A stretch of 64,000 nt of DNA. Source: Nitrosomonadales bacterium (GTDB taxonomy: Bacteria > Pseudomonadota > Gammaproteobacteria > Burkholderiales > Gallionellaceae). Made by a program: the position numbers and the translations under genes. Every line of letters begins with the position of its first letter. Position 1 is the stretch's first letter. Below, piece after piece: positions 1 through 9,114 of the stretch. The notes beneath the pieces are model-generated. The model was not told the DNA's origin. It did no database searches and saw only the letters and a list, made by a program, of their open reading frames with translations. The DNA is taken from contig JANYJE010000009.1 of the NCBI GenBank assembly GCA_025408405.1, positions 1-64,000 on the forward strand. The letters run 5' to 3'.

Positions 1-1
1 C

Positions 2-2308
2 AATTTTGCGATTCCAGCAGGCGCGATAATCAACGGCATTACGGTCAATGTGGTGCGGAAATCCAGCAGTGTTGCGAACGGGGGTAGCAAAGACGCAGCC
101 ATGCGGCTGGTCAAGGCGAATGTAATAGGCACGACCGATCGTTCCTCCGCCACGACGTATACGACAGCGAATGTGACGGTGGCGCATGGCGGTGCAGCCG
201 ATTTGTGGGGCACCACCTGGACGCCTGCGGATATCAACCTGGCGACTTTCGGGGCGGCATTCGCGGCGACCAAGCCGAATGCGGCCGGCCCGGCGCAGAC
301 GGTCAGTGTGGATCACGTTCAGATCGGCGTTACTTATACGATACCAGCGGCAGCGCCGAATCATATATTAATCACACATACAGGCAGTGCACTGACTTGT
401 TCGCCGCAAATGGTGACGATCACCGCTTGTGCCAACGCCGCTTGCACCGTGCCGCATTATTCGGCCGGGGTGAATGTCACTCTGATCCCGGGCGGGCAGA
501 CTTTTGCCATCGGAGCAACGGGTGTGAACAATGCTGCGATGGTGCAACAATCCACGGCGGGTGTGGTCGCGCTGACCACTTCTGCCGTGGTGCCGGCAGC
601 TGCCACGGCGACGACGTGCTGGGATACGGCCACCGCAACAGCGAGCTGCGCGATGACCTTCAACAAGGCCGGTTTTGTGGTCACTGCGCCACACCATGTT
701 TCATGCACCAACACGGCAGTGACGATAGAGGCGGTGCAACAGGGCGCAGTGGCGAACCGTTGTGTACCGGTATATGCGAATGTAACCCGCCCGGTCAATT
801 TGAACATCGTCTACAGCAATCCGATTACGGGCACGAAGAACGTGACGGATGTCACCAACAATTCACCGATCAGCACCGTGGTCTCTGCGCATAACCTGGC
901 ATTCGACGCGACAGGCAAGGCAACGCTGAGCGTGAGTTATCCCGATGTCGGGCAAGTCACGCTGACGGCAAACGACACCGCTCCGACGGGCGCCGCGATG
1001 ACAGGTAGCGCGACCTTCATCGCCGCCCCGGCGGCTTTCGCCCTTACTGGCGTGACGGCCGGGCCGATCAAGGCGGGTAATAACTTCGCGGCTACGATCA
1101 CCGCGCAGACCGGCACCGGAGCGGCATGTGCGGTTGCGGCTACGGCGCCGAATTTTGGCAAGGAAACAGCTCCGCAATCCGCAACGCTCACATTTAGCCA
1201 GTGTCAGCCTGCGGGTGCTGCCTCGTCCAATGGTTTGTTCAGCGGCAGCGCGACATTCACCAACGGTGTAGCAAACGTGAACAATTTGAATTGGAGCGAA
1301 GTAGGCAACGGCGATTTGGTGGCTGCCAACAGCAACTATCTCGGCTCGGGCTTTAGCGCAACAGGCAACACTGGAACGGGAGGGGCAGCTTGCAATACCG
1401 GGGCTGCGCCGAAATCCGGCAATGTCGGCAACTTCATCCCGGATCATTTCGATACGGCGATAATCAACGGTTGCCTGGGCTGCGGCTTCACCTACTCGGG
1501 CCAGCCTTTCACGGTGACTGTCACCGCAATGAACGGCTTGGCTACACCCACGACGACGCGCAATTACGACGGCAGTGTGAATACCTCACCCAACTTTGCC
1601 AACAACGTGTTGCTCAGCGATGCCAATGCGCTGGCCACTCCCGTCGGAAAACTGGGCGTGTCTGCTGTGCCGCTGGGCGTGACAGCGAATGCGGCGGGGA
1701 CAACGTTGACTGTGCCGAAAGCGGATTTCATCTCCGGGGTGGCGACGCTGACTTCGGTGCCGAGCTATACGTTCAATACTGCACCTACACTTCCGACTAG
1801 CGTCAAAATTCGCGCGATTGATGCTGTCAATGCCGCTGTGACTTCATCCGGTTTTGTCGAAGGGGCTATTGATATTCGCAGCGGTCGCGTCAAGTTTTCC
1901 AATGCGTATGGCTCCGAACTGTTGCCGCTGTCGCTGACGGCGACGGTGCAGTATTACCAGAGTGCGGCGTTGGGGTGGGTGAGCGGCACGGCGGATAGTT
2001 CGACGGCATTTAATTCGGCACTCAGCCCGCTTGGCAATGTTAGCGCGACCATCGTCAAGGGGCCTCTGGCGGCAGTCACCATCGTTGGGCCCGCGACCGC
2101 AGCAGTCGCAAGCGGCGTGCGCACGATTACCCTGGCGGCGCCGGGTGCGGGCAGCAGCGGAGCTGCGGATTTGAGGCTGGCGAATGCGCCGGCCTATTTG
2201 CTGACGGGCAGCAATGTGGCGGGTGTCGATCCAAGTGTGGCGGGGCGTGCCAGCTTCGGCGTATACAAGGGAAATAACGATTATATTTATCAGCGTGAAG
2301 CGTATTGA
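2..2308 (+). CDS. mshQ: MshQ-like / DUF6701 surface protein, 5' end cut by window edge
   Basis: The frame is open to the first bases of the window, so the gene begins further left and 768 residues are visible. The protein is rich in Ala, Thr, Val, Gly and Asn with many short beta-strand-like repeats and paired cysteines (for example CLGCG). The C-terminus ends in a GVYKGNNDYIYQREAY-type tail, which I know from DUF6701 proteins annotated as MshQ in MSHA pilus loci. The likely role is an exported, pilus-associated minor protein or adhesin. It lies directly upstream of mshI and the rest of the MSHA assembly genes, which supports the call. The GTG at 50 is only an internal codon and should not be taken as the start. 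The family is fairly sure; the function is inferred. Confidence 0.75.
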   Translation, partial: NFAIPAGAIINGITVNVVRKSSSVANGGSKDAAMRLVKANVIGTTDRSSATTYTTANVTVAHGGAADLWGTTWTPADINLATFGAAFAATKPNAAGPAQTVSVDHVQIGVTYTIPAAAPNHILITHTGSALTCSPQMVTITACANAACTVPHYSAGVNVTLIPGGQTFAIGATGVNNAAMVQQSTAGVVALTTSAVVPAAATATTCWDTATATASCAMTFNKAGFVVTAPHHVSCTNTAVTIEAVQQGAVANRCVPVYANVTRPVNLNIVYSNPITGTKNVTDVTNNSPISTVVSAHNLAFDATGKATLSVSYPDVGQVTLTANDTAPTGAAMTGSATFIAAPAAFALTGVTAGPIKAGNNFAATITAQTGTGAACAVAATAPNFGKETAPQSATLTFSQCQPAGAASSNGLFSGSATFTNGVANVNNLNWSEVGNGDLVAANSNYLGSGFSATGNTGTGGAACNTGAAPKSGNVGNFIPDHFDTAIINGCLGCGFTYSGQPFTVTVTAMNGLATPTTTRNYDGSVNTSPNFANNVLLSDANALATPVGKLGVSAVPLGVTANAAGTTLTVPKADFISGVATLTSVPSYTFNTAPTLPTSVKIRAIDAVNAAVTSSGFVEGAIDIRSGRVKFSNAYGSELLPLSLTATVQYYQSAALGWVSGTADSSTAFNSALSPLGNVSATIVKGPLAAVTIVGPATAAVASGVRTITLAAPGAGSSGAADLRLANAPAYLLTGSNVAGVDPSVAGRASFGVYKGNNDYIYQREAY

Positions 2309-2420
2309 TACACCTGTGAGACTATCCGCGCATGTACCCCTGATTCTTGTCGCGAGGAGAGTTGTTGGCGCAGAGGCTTTTTTGAGTGCCATGCAAGCTG
2401 GATAAGAAATCAATAATTTA

Positions 2421-2449
2421 TTGACAACCAATGGGTTATTGAATAATCT
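2421..2449 (+). promoter_or_regulatory. Putative sigma-70 promoter for the mshI-mshN operon
   Basis: TTGACA at 2421-2426 and TAATCT at 2444-2449 are separated by exactly 17 bases, in the AT-rich gap between mshQ and mshI. The predicted transcription start (about 2455-2457) is only a few bases before the mshI ATG at 2461, so the mRNA would be nearly leaderless. No Shine-Dalgarno sequence is visible before that ATG. Confidence 0.55.
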
Positions 2450-2460
2450 TCAAGCATATT

Positions 2461-3417
2461 ATGCAAATTCCAGCTTTTTTCAATTTATTCGGGCGAGCCA
2501 AACGCGACAGCGCCAGAGTTGCCGTGACTTTTAGCGGCAAGGAGGCTCGCTTCGCCAAAATGAAACGAAGCGGCGGCAGGCCGCAACTCGCGATGTACGC
2601 CACTCATCCGCTGGCCACTTTCACTCCGGCGGAGCTGGCTAAAATTTGCAGCGCCATGCGCATAGGAGGCGTTCAATTTACCAGCCTGCTCGCACCGCAT
2701 GAATACCAGTTGCAGGTGGTGGATGCGCCCAGTGTTCCGGCCGAGGAACTTAAGGCCGCGGTACGCTGGCGCGTCAAGGATACGCTGAACTATCACATCG
2801 ATGATGCCACCATAGATGTGCTGCAAATACCCGCCAACAAACAGGGAGGCGGCAGTCCGCAGACGCTGTATGTGGTGGCAGCCTCCAATGAAGTGATCAA
2901 GAAACGCATTACCTTGTTTGAAGGCGCCAAGCTGGGTCTCGACATTATTGATATTCCCGAAATGGCACAGCGCAATATCGCGGCACTGTTCGAGGACGAG
3001 GGGCGGGCGCTGGCACTGTTGGCGTTCGATGAGAGCGGAGGCCTGCTGACATTCACCAGCGCCGGTGAATTGTACCTGGCGCGGCGCATCGAGATTCCCA
3101 TCGGGCAATTGCTGGATGCCAATGACAACCTGCGCCAGCAATCATTTGATCGCCTGGAACTGGAAATTCAGCGCTCGCTCGATTATTTCGACCGGCAGTT
3201 CAGTTATGTTTCTGTCAATCGCATGCTGGTTTCCGCGCCGAGCCAAAGCGGCCTGCTCGAAAGCTTGGCAGACAATATGAGCGTGCCCGTGGAGCGCCTT
3301 GACCTGAACCAGGTGATGGATCTCACCGCCGTGCCTGAATTGGCGGACAGCGATTCCCAGGTTTATGCGCTCTATGCACTGGGTGCCGCGTTGCGCCAGG
3401 AAGGGCGTGCGCTGTGA
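2461..3417 (+). CDS. mshI: MSHA biogenesis protein MshI (PilM-like)
   Basis: This 318-residue cytoplasmic protein has the actin-like/PilM fold signature of MshI: an early segment RVAVTFSGKEARFAKM, a central ALLAFDESGGLLTF stretch, and a C-terminal ending SDSQVYALYALGAALR. In MSHA and type IV pilus systems it would couple the inner-membrane PilN/PilO-like partners to the assembly ATPase. It is the first gene of a tightly packed run; its stop codon overlaps the GTG start of the next gene (GTGA). The start at 2461 is the only good ATG but has no visible ribosome-binding site (see the promoter at 2421). Confidence 0.85.
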   Translation: MQIPAFFNLFGRAKRDSARVAVTFSGKEARFAKMKRSGGRPQLAMYATHPLATFTPAELAKICSAMRIGGVQFTSLLAPHEYQLQVVDAPSVPAEELKAAVRWRVKDTLNYHIDDATIDVLQIPANKQGGGSPQTLYVVAASNEVIKKRITLFEGAKLGLDIIDIPEMAQRNIAALFEDEGRALALLAFDESGGLLTFTSAGELYLARRIEIPIGQLLDANDNLRQQSFDRLELEIQRSLDYFDRQFSYVSVNRMLVSAPSQSGLLESLADNMSVPVERLDLNQVMDLTAVPELADSDSQVYALYALGAALRQEGRAL

Positions 3418-4040
3418 GCCAGCAAATCAATCTGTTTAACCCGCAGCTGCTCAGGCAGAAGCAATATTTTTCCGTGCTCACCATGTTGCAGGCGCTGGCC
3501 CTGATTCTGCTCGGCTCTGCCTTGTTTTACGCGTATGCAGTGTACCAGGTGCAACTCCTGACCCAGCAGTCCGAGGAAGCGGCCAAGCGCTATGCTGCCG
3601 AGCAGGCCAGGCTGGCGCGCTACGCCGAAAATTTTTCCCCGCAGCAGTCGCAGCAGTTGCTGGAGGGCGAGTTGAAAAAACTGGAGGCGCAGGCAGTTGT
3701 GCAGCGTGAGCTGATTGCCACCCTGAAAAGCGGTGCCATAGGCAATACCAGCGGCTACTCGGAATACATGCGCGCCTTTGCGCGCCAGACAATCAGCGGC
3801 TTGTGGCTGACGGGCTTCAGCATCAACGGCGACGCCGTGCAGATGAGCATGAATGGCGGAGCGCTCAATCCCGAGCTGGTGCCCGGCTACATCAAACGCT
3901 TGAGCCAGGAAAAAGTCATGCGCGGCAAGGAGTTTGCAGCACTGCAAATGTGGCAGCACAAGGCGGAATCGGGCAAGCCGGCCGGCAGGCAGTATCTGGA
4001 ATTTACCCTGCAGTCGGCTGAAGCAGGAGCGAAAAAATGA
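3414..4040 (+). CDS. PilN-domain MSHA biogenesis protein (MshI2-like)
   Basis: The protein is 208 residues. It opens MSQQINLFNPQLLRQKQYFS, a typical PilN N-terminus, then has one membrane helix at about residues 20-42 and a coiled-coil rich in Gln and Glu (about 45-100). In type IV pilus systems PilN is an inner-membrane alignment protein that binds PilM through the INLFNP-type segment. It starts with GTG at 3414, overlapping the mshI stop, and its own stop overlaps the mshJ start (ATGA). Co-translation with mshI and mshJ is implied. It is sometimes called mshI2, so the symbol is left blank. Confidence 0.8.
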   Translation: MSQQINLFNPQLLRQKQYFSVLTMLQALALILLGSALFYAYAVYQVQLLTQQSEEAAKRYAAEQARLARYAENFSPQQSQQLLEGELKKLEAQAVVQRELIATLKSGAIGNTSGYSEYMRAFARQTISGLWLTGFSINGDAVQMSMNGGALNPELVPGYIKRLSQEKVMRGKEFAALQMWQHKAESGKPAGRQYLEFTLQSAEAGAKK

Positions 4041-4717
4041 TCCGGCAGCAGTGGAAAAAAATCTCTTCGAAAGTGGATGCGATGTCGCTGCGCGAACGCG
4101 CGCTGATTTTTGCGGCCGTTGCCTTCCTGCTGATATCTCTGGTTAATGCGCTATTGCTCGACCCCTTGCTGCTGCAGCAGAAAAATATTTTCAGCCAGGT
4201 CGTGCAACAACAGGAAAAAACCAAAGAGGCGCAGGCGCAGATAGAAGCCTTGCTGCAAGCCAAAAATGCAAGTGAAACTTCACCGCAGCGCAAGCGCCTC
4301 TCCCAGCTCAGGCAAGAGCTGGCAGAGGGGGATGCCTACCTGAAGGGCAACCGCGAGAGGCTGGTGCAACCGGAAAAAATGGCCGACCTGCTGCGCCAGG
4401 TGCTCAGCAGAAATACCAATCTGCAACTGGTGGCTTTGCAGACACTGCCGGTGACGCTGTTGCTGGAAAAGGAAAATGTGCAGGATGAAACCGCTGCGGC
4501 AGCACCGGTGCTGGAAAAACAGATATTCAAGCATGGTGTGGAAATGACCGTGCGCGGCAACTATCTGGACTTACTGCAATACCTCACCGCGCTTGAGCGT
4601 TTGCCCACGCAGATGTTCTGGGGCAAAGTGAAGCTGGAGGTGGTGCAATACCCGGCCGCCGAATTGACCCTGACGTTATACACATTGAGTCTGGACAAGA
4701 CATGGCTGCAAGTCTGA
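4037..4717 (+). CDS. mshJ: MSHA biogenesis protein MshJ (PilO-like)
   Basis: This 226-residue protein has a short cytoplasmic N-terminus, a membrane helix at about residues 20-38 (ALIFAAVAFLLISLVNALLL), a long coiled-coil (about 45-125) and a C-terminal ferredoxin-like part ending MFWGKVKLEVVQYPAAELTL. It should be the PilO-like inner-membrane partner of the preceding PilN-like protein, bridging the cytoplasmic ATPase platform and the outer-membrane secretin. The start overlaps the upstream stop (ATGA), and the 3' end overlaps mshK by 16 bases. Confidence 0.85.
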   Translation: MIRQQWKKISSKVDAMSLRERALIFAAVAFLLISLVNALLLDPLLLQQKNIFSQVVQQQEKTKEAQAQIEALLQAKNASETSPQRKRLSQLRQELAEGDAYLKGNRERLVQPEKMADLLRQVLSRNTNLQLVALQTLPVTLLLEKENVQDETAAAAPVLEKQIFKHGVEMTVRGNYLDLLQYLTALERLPTQMFWGKVKLEVVQYPAAELTLTLYTLSLDKTWLQV

Positions 4718-5151
4718 CGCCCCTGAGTAGTGCCGCCGCACTTCTGTTGTGCATGCTGCCTGTCGCGGCTGGGGCTCAGGTATTGCCTGACCCAACCCGG
4801 CCTCCCGTTGAGATCGGTGATGGCGCAGCATTTGCCGTGCAGCGTTCGGCAGCGGACGTTAAAGGTTTGCTGTCCGTCATCATTTCACCGACGCGTTGCG
4901 CGGCGATCATCGATGGCAAGACGGTCAGGCTGGGCGAGCAGCATGGTGGTGCAAAACTGGTTGAAATCACGGCCGGCGGTGTGGTGCTGCAAGGGCCCAA
5001 TGGGCGCCACGCGATGGCATTGTTTCCCGGCGTGGGAGTCAAGATGACTGAACCCGAGCCCTCACCCAGGCAGGCAGTAAGCTGTACGCTGGAAAATCAA
5101 AAAACCACACAGAAATCGACCCGTAAGGCCGAGCTGAAGGAGAAAAAATGA
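4702..5151 (+). CDS. mshK: MSHA biogenesis protein MshK (PilP-like)
   Basis: The protein is 149 residues with an N-terminal signal-like hydrophobic stretch (LLLCMLPVAAGAQ, cleavage probably after AGA) followed by LPDPTRPPVEIG, the short proline-rich start typical of MshK. The central VKGLLSVIISPTRCAAIIDGKTVRLGEQHGG part resembles the PilP/GspC HR domain, which docks onto the secretin. Position between mshJ and mshL is canonical. The ATG at 4702 lies inside mshJ and the stop overlaps the mshL ATG. The C-terminal tail is lysine-rich. Confidence 0.8.
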   Translation: MAASLTPLSSAAALLLCMLPVAAGAQVLPDPTRPPVEIGDGAAFAVQRSAADVKGLLSVIISPTRCAAIIDGKTVRLGEQHGGAKLVEITAGGVVLQGPNGRHAMALFPGVGVKMTEPEPSPRQAVSCTLENQKTTQKSTRKAELKEKK

Positions 5152-6818
5152 AGCCAATATTTGGAATGTTGACATTGGCTGTGCCAGCAATGGTGTTACT
5201 GGCAGCCTGTGCGTCGCCAGTCGGGCGTAACAGCACGGCAGATGCAGTCAAACAGGAGCTGGATGCCGCTGCGGAAAGCGCGAAATCCAAAAAAAATGAT
5301 GCCGTGAATAATGCGCTGTTGCCTCCCCTGGAGGTCGGCCTGCCTGCGCTCGACAGCAAGCCCATCGATGGCCGGTTTGACCTGGCAGTCAACAACACTG
5401 CCTCGCAGCAGGTATTTACCGCCATCGTGTCTGGCACGCGCTACAGCATACTGGTGCCGGCCGACGTGAGCGGCAGCATGTCGCTTAATCTGAAAGACGT
5501 GACGGTGCTGGAAGCGCTGGAAGCCATCCGTGAAACCTATGGTTACGATTACAGAGTGGATGGGTCGCGCATCTATATCCAACCGATTTCAATGCAGACG
5601 CGCATTTACCAGGTAAGTTACCTCACCGGGCAGCGCAATGGCACTTCATCCCTGCGCGTGGCTTCCAGCTCGATAGCAGATTCAACCGGAGGCGCAGCAA
5701 CGCCGGGTATCGCGCCTGCGCCCGGAACAGCAAAAAGCCTTGAAAGCAGCCGTGTCAGTACGACTTCCAGCACTGATTTCTGGGACGAGCTGAGCCGTGC
5801 GCTGGCCGCGATTGTGGGCAACGAAAAGGGGCGCAGCGTGGTGATCAGTCCGATGTCCGGTGTGATCGTGGTGCGCGCCATGCCGGATGAACTGAAAAAT
5901 GTGGCCGCTTATCTCAAGGCATCGCAAATCTCGGTTGAACGGCAAGTAATACTGGAGGCCAAGATTGTTGAAGTGCAACTCAGCGATGTTTTCCAGTCGG
6001 GAGTGAACTGGGCAGCATTCGGGCGGGATCCTGCCACCCTGGGTTCTGCAGGCCACATGGGCGCGGGTACGACCTTGCAGCCCAGCACGGCAGGTGCCGG
6101 AGCGTTGCTCAGTAACAATGTTTTGAGTTCAACCCCCGGCACGGATCTGGTGAGCAACGCTGCCAATGCCGGCAGCATGTTCGGCCTGGCATTCCAGACC
6201 AACAACTTTGCCGCCTTGCTGAATTTCCTGGAGGCACAGGGCAGCGTGCATGTTCTGTCGAGTCCGCGTATTGCGACTTTGAATAATCAGAAGGCGGTGC
6301 TGAAGGTGGGTACGGATGAATTCTTCGTAACCGGCGTAACCACCACCACCTCCGCGGTGGGAACCACTTCAACGACGACCCCAACCGTCACGCTGCAACC
6401 GTTCTTTTCCGGTATCGCGCTGGACGTGACTCCGCGTATCGACGAGCACAACGAAATTATCCTGCACGTGCATCCTTCCGTGGGGCAGGTGTCCACGGTC
6501 AACAAGGTGCTCGATCTGGGCGTTGCAGCCGGCACTTACACGCTGCCGCTGGCTTCCAGTTCCATCTCCGAAACAGACAGCATCGTGCGTGCCCATGACG
6601 GCCAGATTGTGGCGATCGGCGGGCTGATGCGCCAGGCTACGGTAGAAAATGAGTCGGGCATACCGGGATTGTCCAAGCGCATCTTCGGGCAGACCAGCAA
6701 GACCACAGAGAAGCGCGAGCTGGTTATCCTGATCAAGCCTACCATCGTCAATGGCGATAAAGACTGGTCCGACGACATCACGCGCAGCCGTGACCGGGTG
6801 AATGGCATGGTGCGCTAA
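5148..6818 (+). CDS. mshL: MSHA secretin MshL (outer-membrane lipoprotein)
   Basis: This 556-residue protein has a lipoprotein signal (lipobox LLAAC, Cys at about residue 22). An STN-like N-domain (about 75-130, VPADVSGSMSLNLKDVTVLEALEAI) is followed by a secretin core with VLSSPRIATLNNQKAVLKVG and the terminal signature GIPGLSKRIFG / ELVILIKPTIV. It forms the outer-membrane ring through which the MSHA pilus emerges. A Ser/Thr/Gly-rich linker (about 165-205) separates the domains. It overlaps mshK by 4 bases and is followed 5 bases later by mshM. Confidence 0.92.
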   Translation: MKPIFGMLTLAVPAMVLLAACASPVGRNSTADAVKQELDAAAESAKSKKNDAVNNALLPPLEVGLPALDSKPIDGRFDLAVNNTASQQVFTAIVSGTRYSILVPADVSGSMSLNLKDVTVLEALEAIRETYGYDYRVDGSRIYIQPISMQTRIYQVSYLTGQRNGTSSLRVASSSIADSTGGAATPGIAPAPGTAKSLESSRVSTTSSTDFWDELSRALAAIVGNEKGRSVVISPMSGVIVVRAMPDELKNVAAYLKASQISVERQVILEAKIVEVQLSDVFQSGVNWAAFGRDPATLGSAGHMGAGTTLQPSTAGAGALLSNNVLSSTPGTDLVSNAANAGSMFGLAFQTNNFAALLNFLEAQGSVHVLSSPRIATLNNQKAVLKVGTDEFFVTGVTTTTSAVGTTSTTTPTVTLQPFFSGIALDVTPRIDEHNEIILHVHPSVGQVSTVNKVLDLGVAAGTYTLPLASSSISETDSIVRAHDGQIVAIGGLMRQATVENESGIPGLSKRIFGQTSKTTEKRELVILIKPTIVNGDKDWSDDITRSRDRVNGMVR

Positions 6819-6823
6819 GGATC

Positions 6824-7795
6824 ATGTATCTGAAGTACTTCGGCCTGCGCGAGCCGCCTTTTTCACTCACGCCGGACACCAGTTTTTTCTTTGCCTGCTC
6901 AAGCTATCAGGAGGCGCTGAATACCTTGCTGGTGGCGGCGCGCAATGGCGAGGGCTTTATCAAGATCGTGGGCGAAGTTGGCAATGGCAAAACCCTGCTG
7001 TGCCGTAAATTCCTGGCTACGCTCAACGCCGGGCCGGCTGCTGCGACGACTGCCATCGGTACTCAGGACTCGGCTACCCAACCTGCTTCCGGCGGGCGTG
7101 CCAAAGGCAAATTTGCCACGGCATACATTCCCAACCCCTATCTGGAACCGCGCAGCCTGTTGCTGGCGCTAGCCGACGAGTTCCGTATTGCACTGGATAA
7201 AAACGTAGACCAGCACCAGCTGCTGCGCGAGCTTACCCTGGCGCTGCTGAACTTTGCGCGCGAAGGCAAGCGCGTGCTGGTGTGCCTGGATGAGGCGCAG
7301 GCGATGCCGCTGGAAAGCCTGGAAGTGCTGCGCCTGCTCACCAACCTGGAGACAGAAAAGCGCAAGCTGATGCAGGTCGTGATGTTTGGGCAACCGGAAC
7401 TGGATGAGCGCCTGAAGCAGAGCTCGGTGCGTCAGCTGCGCCAGCGCATCAGTTTTCAGTATGTGCTGAAAAGTTTGCAGCGCGAAGAGCTGGACCGTTA
7501 CCTGCGCTACCGCCTGCGCGTGGCGGGTTATAGCGGAGAGACATTGTTCAGCAGCGGTGCGGTGGCGCGCATGCACCGTGTTACCGGAGGCACGCCACGC
7601 CTGATCAACATCATCGCGAACAAGGCGCTGATGCTGGTCTATGGCGAAGGCAGGCAGCTCGTGCAGGCCAGTCATATCGGCGTGGCCGCAGCGGACACGC
7701 CGGAAGCACGGCGCGACTGGCGGCTGTGGATATGGAGCGGGACGGCCGTGCTGCTGAGCACATTGATGATAGCCGGCTGGGTAATCACGCGATGA
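6824..7795 (+). CDS. mshM: MshM, ExeA-type AAA ATPase of the MSHA system
   Basis: This 323-residue protein starts MYLKYFGLREPPFSLTPD, the hallmark of ExeA/MshM ATPases. Walker A GEVGNGKT is at residues 50-57 and Walker B is VLVCLDEAQ (about 145-155). A C-terminal membrane helix (LWIWSGTAVLLSTLMIAGWVI) fits an inner-membrane ATPase that helps the secretin cross or bind peptidoglycan. An Ala/Thr/Gly-rich insert at about residues 68-95, just after the P-loop helix, is unusual in length. The stop overlaps the mshN ATG (ATGA). Confidence 0.88.
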   Translation: MYLKYFGLREPPFSLTPDTSFFFACSSYQEALNTLLVAARNGEGFIKIVGEVGNGKTLLCRKFLATLNAGPAAATTAIGTQDSATQPASGGRAKGKFATAYIPNPYLEPRSLLLALADEFRIALDKNVDQHQLLRELTLALLNFAREGKRVLVCLDEAQAMPLESLEVLRLLTNLETEKRKLMQVVMFGQPELDERLKQSSVRQLRQRISFQYVLKSLQREELDRYLRYRLRVAGYSGETLFSSGAVARMHRVTGGTPRLINIIANKALMLVYGEGRQLVQASHIGVAAADTPEARRDWRLWIWSGTAVLLSTLMIAGWVITR

Positions 7796-9114
7796 GCCTG
7801 ATCAATCAGGTACTCCAGGATCTGGACAAGCGCGGTGCCGGTGCCAACATCGACGAGGCATCCATCCGTGTGGTACACGCGCGCAGCGAGCGCAGTGCAT
7901 TCCGGCTCATCGCTGCGGGTGCAGCCGGGATGTTGGGATTGGGGGCGGCAGCGTGGTTTATATGGGAGGCTCAGCAACGGGCACCTGCGCCGCCAGTAGC
8001 TGCAGCGCTGATCACCCCCGTGCCCGTCGCATTGCAAGCCGCATCGCAAGCGCTGGCAGTCGCAGCACAAGCCGCATCCCAGCCAAGCGCCGCGATAGCA
8101 CAAAATACCGCAGCAGGACAAAACGCCGCAGCCAGGCAAAGCGTGGTTCCGCTGATAGCGAGCGTCAGTCCTGATCCCGTGACGGCCACAGCTGCGGCGC
8201 AGATACTCACGATCAAGGGCGGCAATTTTGCAAAGGATGCGACGGTCACGCTGCGCAACTCCGCGGGCCGTGCATACCCGAATCGCCGTATCCGCGAACA
8301 GACACCGGAGCAAATTGTCATCAAGCACAAATTTGGCAGTCTGCCGGCTACGCCGGGATCCGCCGCCTGGATGGTAGAGGTGAACAATGCGGATGGCAGC
8401 TCGTCTGCCCCTTACCGTTTCACGGTGCAGGCGCTCAGCCCTGTGAATCCAGCTCAGGCGGCAGCGTCACCCGCCATGCACCCGGCCACGGCGGCTCCGA
8501 CAACAGTGCTTCCCGGCGGTGTCCACAAGCGGGCTACGCAACTCAGCGTGCAGCAGCAGGCGGAGAATGAGTTTCGCCGTGCTTACCAGCTGATGCGCCA
8601 GGGACGCAGCACTGAAGCGCTGGCTGGCTATGAGAGCGCACTGCGGCTTGATCCCGGCCATGACATGGCGCGACAGAGCATGGTCAGCCTGCTGCTGGAA
8701 AAAAAGCGCAATGCAGATGCGGAACGGGTATTGCAGGAAGGACTGAAAAATAATCTGCAGCAGAGCAGCTTTGCCATGCTGCTGGCGCGCCTGCAGGTGG
8801 AGCGCAATGCGCTGCCGCAAGCGCTGGATACGTTGCAAAATTCCATGCCCTACGCCGAGAAACGAGCCGATTACCAGGCTTTTGTGGCCGCTTTGCTGCA
8901 ACGCCAGAACCAGCATGAAGAGGCTGTTGCGCATTACCAGGCCGCGCTGCAGCTAACCCCCAACAACGGCGTGTGGCTGATGGGACTCGGCATCTCCATG
9001 CAGTCGCTCAAGCGCGATGCGGAAGCGCGCGCGGCGTACCGGCGTGCGCTGGAAACTCACAGCCTCAATAACGAATTACAGGAATTTGTCGAACGGCGCC
9101 TGAAGGATCTTTGA
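7792..9114 (+). CDS. mshN: MshN, membrane-anchored TPR protein with an IPT/TIG-like insert
   Basis: The start is placed at ATG 7792, which overlaps the mshM stop and gives MSLINQVLQDLDKRGA, the standard MshN N-terminus; the longer open frame runs into mshM. The product is 440 residues: cytoplasmic tail, membrane helix (about 37-58), an Ala/Gln-rich linker (about 60-120), a domain at about 122-216 that reads like an IPT/TIG immunoglobulin fold (VPLIASVSPDPVTATAAAQILTIKGGNF and VEVNNADGSSSAPYRFTV, split here), then TPR repeats (about 250-440). TPRs would scaffold pilus assembly in the periplasm. The IPT/TIG part is not something I associate with ordinary MshN. Confidence 0.85.
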   Translation: MSLINQVLQDLDKRGAGANIDEASIRVVHARSERSAFRLIAAGAAGMLGLGAAAWFIWEAQQRAPAPPVAAALITPVPVALQAASQALAVAAQAASQPSAAIAQNTAAGQNAAARQSVVPLIASVSPDPVTATAAAQILTIKGGNFAKDATVTLRNSAGRAYPNRRIREQTPEQIVIKHKFGSLPATPGSAAWMVEVNNADGSSSAPYRFTVQALSPVNPAQAAASPAMHPATAAPTTVLPGGVHKRATQLSVQQQAENEFRRAYQLMRQGRSTEALAGYESALRLDPGHDMARQSMVSLLLEKKRNADAERVLQEGLKNNLQQSSFAMLLARLQVERNALPQALDTLQNSMPYAEKRADYQAFVAALLQRQNQHEEAVAHYQAALQLTPNNGVWLMGLGISMQSLKRDAEARAAYRRALETHSLNNELQEFVERRLKDL

